DNA of 19,664 nucleotides from NCBI GenBank assembly GCA_021151535.1, contig JAGKXC010000038.1, positions 1-19,664 of the forward strand, written 5' to 3'. This DNA is from Sphingobacteriia bacterium. Lineage in GTDB: Bacteria > Bacteroidota > Bacteroidia > NS11-12g > UBA955. This document shows positions 13,518 through 19,664 of this stretch, one piece after another. The translations under genes were made by a program, and so were the position numbers. The notes below the pieces were generated by a model. It was given only the letters and a program-made list of their open reading frames with translations. It had not been told where the DNA came from and made no database searches. Position 1 is the stretch's first letter. Each line of letters begins with the position of its first letter.

Positions 13518-16500
13518 ATGCAACTTCAAAAGAAAACACAAAAAATTGGCAGCAACTTCAGCAAGATTCGTATCTCGCTTGCATCGCCAGAAAACATATT
13601 ACGTCGTAGTTTTGGTGAGGTAACAAAGCCAGAAACCATCAACTATCGCAGTTATAAGCCAGAAATGGGCGGATTATTCTGTGAGCGCATTTTCGGTCCT
13701 ATTAAGGATTACGAATGTCATTGCGGAAAGTACAAGCGTATTCGTTACAAGGGTATTGTTTGTGACCGTTGTGGTGTAGAGGTAACTGAGAAGAAGGTGA
13801 GAAGAGAGCGTATGGGTCATATCAACTTGGTAGTTCCTGTAGCTCACATCTGGTATTTCCGTTCTTTGCCTAACAAGATTGGTTATTTATTGGGTATCCC
13901 AACCAAGAAATTGGACATGGTGATTTACTACGAGCGTTATGTAGTAATTCAGCAGGGTATTGCTACCAATGTTAACTATTTAGATTTGTTAACTGAGGAA
14001 GAATACTTGGATATTCAAGATTCATTGCCAAAAGAGAATCAGCAATTAGAAGACAACGATCCTAACAAATTCATTGCTAAGATGGGTGCTGAGGCGTTGA
14101 ACGAATTGTTGGGACGTTTGGACTTAAATAAATTGAGTTACGATTTGCGTAACCAAGCTGCTACTGAGACATCCCAGCAGCGTAAGCAAGAGGCCTTGAA
14201 GCGTTTGAAAGTAATTGAAAGCTTCAGAGGTGCTCAAAATACAGGTGAAAATCGCCCAGAATGGATGATTTTGAAGATGTTGCCTGTAATTCCACCAGAA
14301 TTAAGACCATTGGTTCCTTTGGAAGGCGGAAGATTTGCAACGTCTGACTTGAACGATTTGTACAGAAGAGTTATCATCCGTAATAATCGTTTGAAGCGCT
14401 TGATTGAGATCAAAGCTCCAGAAGTAATTTTACGTAACGAAAAGCGTATGCTTCAAGAGGCTGTTGACTCATTATTAGACAATACTCGTAGAGCTAGTGC
14501 GGTTAAGAGTGAAGGTAACAGACCATTGAAATCTTTGAGTGATATGCTTAAGGGTAAGCAGGGTCGTTTCCGTCAGAACTTGTTGGGTAAGCGTGTTGAT
14601 TACTCTGGTCGTTCTGTAATCGTAGTAGGGCCTACATTGAAATTAAACGAGTGCGGATTGCCTAAGAACATGGCTGCTGAATTATTCAAGCCATTTATTA
14701 TCCGTAAGTTGATTGAAAGGGGTATTGTAAAGACCGTAAAAACAGCAAAGAAAATTGTAGAGAAGAAGGATCCGGTAATTTGGGATATTCTTGAGAATAT
14801 TTTGAAGGGCCATCCTGTGTTGTTAAACCGTGCTCCTACGTTGCACAGATTGGGTATCCAGGCTTTCCAACCTAAATTGGTAGAAGGTAAGGCTATCCAA
14901 TTGCACCCATTGGTTTGTACAGGTTTTAACGCTGACTTTGACGGTGACCAGATGGCTGTTCACGTACCTTTGGGTAACGCGGCTATCGCTGAGGCTCAAT
15001 TGTTGATGTTGGCTTCTCATAACATTTTGAACCCAGCTAACGGTTCTCCAGTAACTGTACCTTCTCAGGATATGATCTTGGGTCTTTACTATATCACTAA
15101 AGATAGAAAAGGCACTCCAGAGCATCCTGTAAAAGGTGAAGGTTTAACATTCTATGGTGCTGAGGAAGCTATCATCGCTTATAACGAAGGTAGAGCTGAA
15201 TTGCATGCGAAAGTTAAATGTAAAGTTACGGTTCGTGAAAACGATGAGTTGGTAACCAAATTGATTGATACATCTGTAGGTAGAATTATTTTCAACCAGG
15301 TTGTACCAGAAGAAGTTGGTTATTTGAACGAATTGTTGAAGAAGAAGAACTTGCGTGATATCATTTCAAACATTATTCGTTTGAGTGGTGTAGCTAAGGC
15401 TGCTGACTTCTTGGATAATATCAAGAATTTAGGTTTCTTCTACGCATTCCGCGGTGGTTTGAGCTTTAACTTGAGTTATGTAAGAATTCCAAAAGAGAAA
15501 GAGGAATTGGTTAACAAGGCGATCGAAGAAGTATTGGAAATCCAATCTAATGCAGATATGGGCTTCATTACAAACAATGAGCGTTATAACCAAGTAATTG
15601 ACCTTTGGACACGTGTAAACAACCAATTGGCTCGTATCTTAATTAATGATTTGCAAAACGACGATCAAGGTTTCAACCCAATCTATATGATGTTGGACTC
15701 TGGAGCTCGTGGTTCTAAGGAGCAGATCAGACAGTTAGGTGGTATGAGAGGTTTGATGGCTAAGCCTCAGAAGAACTCTGGAAATTCTGGTGGTGATACC
15801 ATTGAAAACCCAATTATTTCAAACTTCAAAGAAGGTTTGAACGTATTGGAGTACTTCGTATCTACGCACGGTGCTCGTAAAGGTTTGGCGGATACAGCGT
15901 TGAAAACTGCGGATGCAGGTTACTTGACTCGTCGTTTGCACGACGTAGCTCAAGACGTTGTTATCACTGAACACGATTGTGGTACATTGAGAGGTATTTC
16001 AATGAGCGCAATCATCAACAACGACGAAGTTACTGAGTCATTGTTCGAGCGTATTTTGGGTAGAACTGCATTAGACGATGTTTACCATCCTGTTACTGGC
16101 GAATTAATCGCTGCAGGTGGAACTGAATTGGATGAAGTTTATTCTCAAGCAATCGAAGATGCTGGTATTGAAGAATTAGAAATTCGTTCTGTATTGACTT
16201 GTGAGACTTTAACTGGTGTTTGTGCACTTTGTTATGGTAGAAACTTGTCTACAGGTAGAAGAGTAAACGTAGGTGAGTCTGTAGGTGTAATTGCTGCGCA
16301 GTCTATCGGTGAACCTGGTACTCAGTTAACATTGCGTACTTTCCACACGGGTGGTGCCGCGATGAACATTGCTGCTGAGAATACATTGGATACTAAGTAT
16401 GATGGTGTAATTAGCTTAGACAGTATGAGAACTGTAACCAAGGTTGAAACTGATGAGAACGGTGAAGTTAAAAACACTGAAATCGTATTGGGTAGATCGG

Positions 16501-17828
16501 GTGAGGTTAGAATTTTGGAACCAAAAACCAAAACTGTTATCACTACTTTCAACATCCCTTACGGTGCTCATTTGATGGTTAAAGAAGGTCAGAAAGTGAA
16601 GAAGGGCGATATCCTATGTACATGGGATCCATTTAACACTTTGATTATCTCTGATATCGACGGTAAACTTTCTTATGAAAACATCGTTGAAGGCATTAAC
16701 ATGCGTGAAGAGGGTGATGAGCAAACTGGTTTGAGCGAATTGGTAATTACAGAAACCAAAGACAAAACTAGAACTCCTCAGTTCAAAGTAGACGGTGGTG
16801 AAGATAACATTAAGATCTTCAACATGCCTGTAGGTGCTATCTTGGTTGCTAAAGAAGGTTCTAAGGTGAATGCCGGTGAAATCTTAGCTAAGATTCCAAG
16901 AAGTGCTACAAGAACCCGAGACATTACTGGCGGTTTGCCACGTGTAACAGAATTGTTCGAAGCCCGTAACCCATCTAACCCTGCGGTAGTAGCTGAAATT
17001 GATGGTGTTGTAACTTATGGCGTTTCTAAGCGTGGTAACCAGGAAATTATTGTAACATCTAAAGATGGTGAAGTGAAGCATTATCAAGTAGCATTGTCTA
17101 AGCACATTTTGGTGCACGATGGCGACTATGTGCGTGCAGGTCAACCATTGAGTGATGGTGCAATTACTCCTCAAGATATCCTAAGAATTGAAGGTCCTGC
17201 AGCGGTTCAACGTTATGTGTTGAATGGAATTCAGGAAGTATATCGTTTACAAGGTGTAAAAATCAACGACAAGCACATCGAGGTTATCGTTCGTCAGATG
17301 ATGCAGAAGATGGAAGTTGTTGATCCAGGTGATACCAGATTCCTTGAAAGTGAATTGGTTGATCGTTGGTCATTGCGTAAGGAAAACGATTGGATTTGGG
17401 ATAAAAAGGTTGTAACCGATGCAGGTGAAAGTTCTGAAATGCATGCCGGTCAGATTGTAAGTCTGAAGGATTTGCGTCAAGAGAATAGCGCATTGCGTCG
17501 TCAAGATCTTAAGCCTGTTCAATTCAGAGATGCTGTTCCGGCTACTGCTCAGTACGTGTTGCAAGGTATTACAAAGGCTTCATTGGGTACACAGAGCTTC
17601 ATGAGTGCTGCGTCGTTCCAGGAAACAACCAAAGTATTGAACGAAGCTGCAATTTCAGGTAAAGTAGATGAATTGCGTGGTTTGAAAGAGAACGTAATCG
17701 TGGGTCACTTGATCCCAGCTGGTACTGGTATGCGTGCTTATGAGCATGTAGTAACTGGTTCTAGAGAAGAATACGATCGTATGATGGCTACCAAATTCGC
17801 TGCTGACGAAGTTGAAGCAGAAGCTTAA
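13518..17828 (+). CDS. rpoC: RNA polymerase beta' subunit, 1436 aa
   Basis: This is the beta' subunit of RNA polymerase. The N-terminal zinc site has C67, C69, C82 and C85 (CHCGK and CDRC). The active-site NADFDGD motif lies at 471-477, with D473, D475 and D477 binding catalytic magnesium. The second zinc site is C821, C895, C902 and C905. After it come AQSIGEPGTQLTLRTFHTGG of the trigger-loop region and a C-terminal part containing SFMSAASFQETTKVLNEAA. Length and domain order are normal for the phylum, with no split gene or frameshift. It starts 19 bases after rpoB and ends the operon at a strong terminator. Confidence 0.98.
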   Translation: MQLQKKTQKIGSNFSKIRISLASPENILRRSFGEVTKPETINYRSYKPEMGGLFCERIFGPIKDYECHCGKYKRIRYKGIVCDRCGVEVTEKKVRRERMGHINLVVPVAHIWYFRSLPNKIGYLLGIPTKKLDMVIYYERYVVIQQGIATNVNYLDLLTEEEYLDIQDSLPKENQQLEDNDPNKFIAKMGAEALNELLGRLDLNKLSYDLRNQAATETSQQRKQEALKRLKVIESFRGAQNTGENRPEWMILKMLPVIPPELRPLVPLEGGRFATSDLNDLYRRVIIRNNRLKRLIEIKAPEVILRNEKRMLQEAVDSLLDNTRRASAVKSEGNRPLKSLSDMLKGKQGRFRQNLLGKRVDYSGRSVIVVGPTLKLNECGLPKNMAAELFKPFIIRKLIERGIVKTVKTAKKIVEKKDPVIWDILENILKGHPVLLNRAPTLHRLGIQAFQPKLVEGKAIQLHPLVCTGFNADFDGDQMAVHVPLGNAAIAEAQLLMLASHNILNPANGSPVTVPSQDMILGLYYITKDRKGTPEHPVKGEGLTFYGAEEAIIAYNEGRAELHAKVKCKVTVRENDELVTKLIDTSVGRIIFNQVVPEEVGYLNELLKKKNLRDIISNIIRLSGVAKAADFLDNIKNLGFFYAFRGGLSFNLSYVRIPKEKEELVNKAIEEVLEIQSNADMGFITNNERYNQVIDLWTRVNNQLARILINDLQNDDQGFNPIYMMLDSGARGSKEQIRQLGGMRGLMAKPQKNSGNSGGDTIENPIISNFKEGLNVLEYFVSTHGARKGLADTALKTADAGYLTRRLHDVAQDVVITEHDCGTLRGISMSAIINNDEVTESLFERILGRTALDDVYHPVTGELIAAGGTELDEVYSQAIEDAGIEELEIRSVLTCETLTGVCALCYGRNLSTGRRVNVGESVGVIAAQSIGEPGTQLTLRTFHTGGAAMNIAAENTLDTKYDGVISLDSMRTVTKVETDENGEVKNTEIVLGRSGEVRILEPKTKTVITTFNIPYGAHLMVKEGQKVKKGDILCTWDPFNTLIISDIDGKLSYENIVEGINMREEGDEQTGLSELVITETKDKTRTPQFKVDGGEDNIKIFNMPVGAILVAKEGSKVNAGEILAKIPRSATRTRDITGGLPRVTELFEARNPSNPAVVAEIDGVVTYGVSKRGNQEIIVTSKDGEVKHYQVALSKHILVHDGDYVRAGQPLSDGAITPQDILRIEGPAAVQRYVLNGIQEVYRLQGVKINDKHIEVIVRQMMQKMEVVDPGDTRFLESELVDRWSLRKENDWIWDKKVVTDAGESSEMHAGQIVSLKDLRQENSALRRQDLKPVQFRDAVPATAQYVLQGITKASLGTQSFMSAASFQETTKVLNEAAISGKVDELRGLKENVIVGHLIPAGTGMRAYEHVVTGSREEYDRMMATKFAADEVEAEA

Positions 17829-17849
17829 TTTCAATCATATTGAATTTTT

Positions 17850-17880
17850 AAAAAGGCGATTCGAAAGAATCGCCTTTTTT
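17850..17880 (+). terminator. Intrinsic terminator after rpoC
   Basis: A-rich left arm AAAAAGGCGATTC (17850-17862) pairs with GAATCGCCTTTTT (17867-17879) around a GAAA tetraloop, giving a 13-bp stem ending in a T-run. The A-run on the other side could also let it work leftward. Confidence 0.93.
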
Positions 17881-18119
17881 GTTTTAAGTCGTTTGAGTTT
17901 TAGTTATGAACGTTAGCAAGAACCAAGGGAATTTAATTATTGATTGGCTGTAATTAATTGGTAGGAATGGTTTTAAGTATTTGAAGTGCTAAAATTTATA
18001 AATAGCATAAATTGATCCGCTATCTCGCATCAGCCAATAAATCTTGTAAAAAAATAAGCAAATTTGGCTCTTACGAAAGTTTTGCTCTTAAGCAAGTGTA
18101 GACCTTACTCTTACAGTAA
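17881..18119. other. Convergent intergenic region without a gene
   Basis: These 239 AT-rich bases lie between the ends of rpoC and the leftward ABC exporter. I find no convincing reading frame, tRNA or full promoter on either strand. The one structure noted is a weak hairpin beside an A-run at 18048-18073. Short CTCTTA copies near 18068, 18085 and 18109 look incidental. Confidence 0.6.
18048..18073 (-). terminator. Weak candidate terminator of the ABC exporter gene
   Basis: On the minus strand, about 46 bases after the stop, TAAG and CTTA arms (plus one C-G pair across a 2-base bulge) precede seven Ts (18054-18048). The stem is only 5 bp, so support is limited. Confidence 0.3.
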
Positions 18120-19664
18120 TTAATCCATGTTTTGATGCGAAATCTGCGTTTGATACAGGTTTGCATAATGTCCGCCGGCGGCAATTAAAGAGGCATGATT
18201 GCCGCTTTCCAAAACCTCACCTTTGTCCATCACAATGATTTGATCGGCCTGTGAAACAGTACTCAATCTATGCGCTATTACTATAGCTGTGCGGTTTTGT
18301 AAAAGCTTTTCAATTGCCGCCTGGATTAATTGTTCTGTTTCAGTATCGATAGAAGATGTGGCTTCATCCAGTAGGATAATCCGAGGATCAAACGCCAATG
18401 CCCTAATGAATGAAATTAACTGACGTTGACCCATACTTAGGGTCATTCCGCGTTCCATTACATTGTAGTTAAAACCACCAGGCAGTTTTTCAATAAAGTC
18501 ATAAGCGCCAATGCTCATCGCCGCACTTCGCATTTTTTCAATGTCAATGCTAGGATGATGCAGACGAATATTGTCGTTAATGCTGCCGGAAAACAGGAAT
18601 ACATCTTGTAAAACCAAGGCGATTTGGTTACGCACTGATGTTAAATCTAGTGATTTGATATCAAGATTGTCAAGTAAAATATCGCCCTTTTGATGTACGT
18701 ATAATTGATTTACCAAACTAGCGATGGTGGTTTTACCGCTTCCGGTTGCTCCCACAATAGCCAAAGTTTGCGAAGGCTGAATAGTGAAGTTGATACCTTT
18801 GAGAATCCAATTTGGTTCGTTGTATGCAAACCAAACATCGCGAAATTCTATTTTACCTGTTAATTTCGGAGCGATTTCACCACCGTGCGATTCATTGTAA
18901 GCTTCATTGTCGATTAATTCAAAAATTCTCTCTGCCGCTACAACACCCATTTGAATGTTGTTGAATCGGTCTGCGATAGCTCTCACTGGTCTAAAGAACA
19001 AGTTAATAAACATAATGAAAGCTGTTAATTCACCGAATTCAATTTGTCCTTTAACCAAGTTGCCGGATCCGTACCAAACGATGAACGAGAAGCATAAGGC
19101 AACCAAAACTTCTACAATGGGGAAGAAGATGGCATAGTAATAAATAGAGCGAATATTGGCATCTCTGTGGTCTTGGTTGATTTTGTCGAACCGTCGTTTT
19201 TCTTCTTTCTGGCGATTGAAAAGCTGCACCACTTGCATGCCTGTGATTCTTTCTTGCAAAAAGGCATTTAATTTGGCAACTTGAGCTCTTACATCTTGGA
19301 ATGTATCTCTGGTTCCTTTACGGAATTTATTCGCTGCAAATAACAAAAGTGGTACAACAGATAAACTGATTAGGGTAAGTTTAACATCCATGTAAAGCAT
19401 GCATCCCAAAATCACAAAGATTTGAATTAAATCGCCGGCGATGGTGATGATACCTGAAGAGAACAAATCAGTAATGGTTTGTATGTCGGAAATACTTCTT
19501 GTAACTGCAGTTCCTACGGGTGTTTTATCGAAGAACCCTAATTTTAATCGAATCAAATGTTCATAAACGAATTGGCGCATTCTTAAGATTACAGATTGGC
19601 CAATACTCTCACTGATATAGGAATTCAGGAATCCCAATGCGGCTTGCAAAATGAGCCAGATGAA
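18120..19664 (-). CDS. ABC exporter, fused membrane and ATPase domains (N-terminus beyond window)
   Basis: The frame is open to the right edge (514 codons visible), so the start and probably the first one or two membrane helices lie outside. The visible part has most of a type IV exporter membrane domain followed by a complete nucleotide-binding domain: Walker A GATGSGKT (18729-18752), Q-loop LQDVFLF, signature LSMGQRQ (18420-18440), Walker B IILLDEATSSID and H-loop AHRLSTV. The signature has Met where LSGGQ is usual; close relatives of the MdlB/MsbA type often have LSVGQ, so a hydrophobic residue there is tolerated. Such proteins work as homo- or heterodimers exporting lipids, drugs or peptides; the substrate is not readable here. 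The gene converges on rpoC and is not part of that operon. Confidence 0.92.
   Translation of the reverse strand, partial: FIWLILQAALGFLNSYISESIGQSVILRMRQFVYEHLIRLKLGFFDKTPVGTAVTRSISDIQTITDLFSSGIITIAGDLIQIFVILGCMLYMDVKLTLISLSVVPLLLFAANKFRKGTRDTFQDVRAQVAKLNAFLQERITGMQVVQLFNRQKEEKRRFDKINQDHRDANIRSIYYYAIFFPIVEVLVALCFSFIVWYGSGNLVKGQIEFGELTAFIMFINLFFRPVRAIADRFNNIQMGVVAAERIFELIDNEAYNESHGGEIAPKLTGKIEFRDVWFAYNEPNWILKGINFTIQPSQTLAIVGATGSGKTTIASLVNQLYVHQKGDILLDNLDIKSLDLTSVRNQIALVLQDVFLFSGSINDNIRLHHPSIDIEKMRSAAMSIGAYDFIEKLPGGFNYNVMERGMTLSMGQRQLISFIRALAFDPRIILLDEATSSIDTETEQLIQAAIEKLLQNRTAIVIAHRLSTVSQADQIIVMDKGEVLESGNHASLIAAGGHYANLYQTQISHQNMD

Noticed and set aside
18060..18115. CTCTTA copies as a repeat array
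   Set aside because: Three 6-base copies at irregular spacing in AT-rich DNA are expected by chance.

Overview
The window comes from a member of the Bacteroidota. RpoB, RpoC, EF-Tu and NusG read as that phylum's versions. Start codons lack Shine-Dalgarno sequences and are preceded by A-rich leaders. The clearest promoter matches the phylum's TTTG / TAnnTTTG consensus rather than TTGACA / TATAAT. A TonB-dependent receptor also fits. On my reading the + strand is G-rich relative to C almost throughout, so it is probably the leading strand (inference).

Left part (1-4529, minus strand): five genes in one direction with very short gaps. In transcription order they are a membrane-anchored DUF4340-like protein, a DjlA-like TerB/J-domain protein, an EamA/DMT-family membrane transporter, a small helical protein I do not recognise, and the N-terminal part of a TonB-dependent outer-membrane receptor that runs off the left edge. 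They may be one operon, but no shared function is evident.

Middle (4530-4904): a divergent spacer with extreme strand asymmetry (by hand count about 97 G to 7 C over 260 bases on the + strand), including one canonical G-quadruplex motif. It ends at a full-consensus Bacteroidota promoter.

Right part (4905-17880, plus strand): the core information-processing cluster tRNA-Thr(TGT), tRNA-Tyr(GTA), tRNA-Gly(TCC), tRNA-Thr(GGT), tuf, tRNA-Trp(CCA), secE, nusG, rplK, rplA, rplJ, rplL, rpoB, rpoC. The order matches the E. coli thrU-tyrU-glyT-thrT-tufB and secE-nusG-rplKAJL-rpoBC regions. Two internal hairpin-plus-T-run sites (after tuf and after rplL) and a strong terminator after rpoC divide the transcript. 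They probably lower expression stepwise from tRNAs and EF-Tu, through ribosomal proteins, to RNA polymerase. rpoB appears to start with TTG.

Right edge (18120-19664, minus strand): an ABC exporter with fused membrane and ATPase domains, its N-terminus cut by the window edge, converging on rpoC.

I see no CRISPR array, insertion sequence, phage gene, toxin-antitoxin pair or defence system. Most of the window is conserved housekeeping. The less ordinary signals are regulatory or structural: the C-depleted spacer, hairpins in two of the inter-tRNA spacers, the internal terminators and the unusual start codons.
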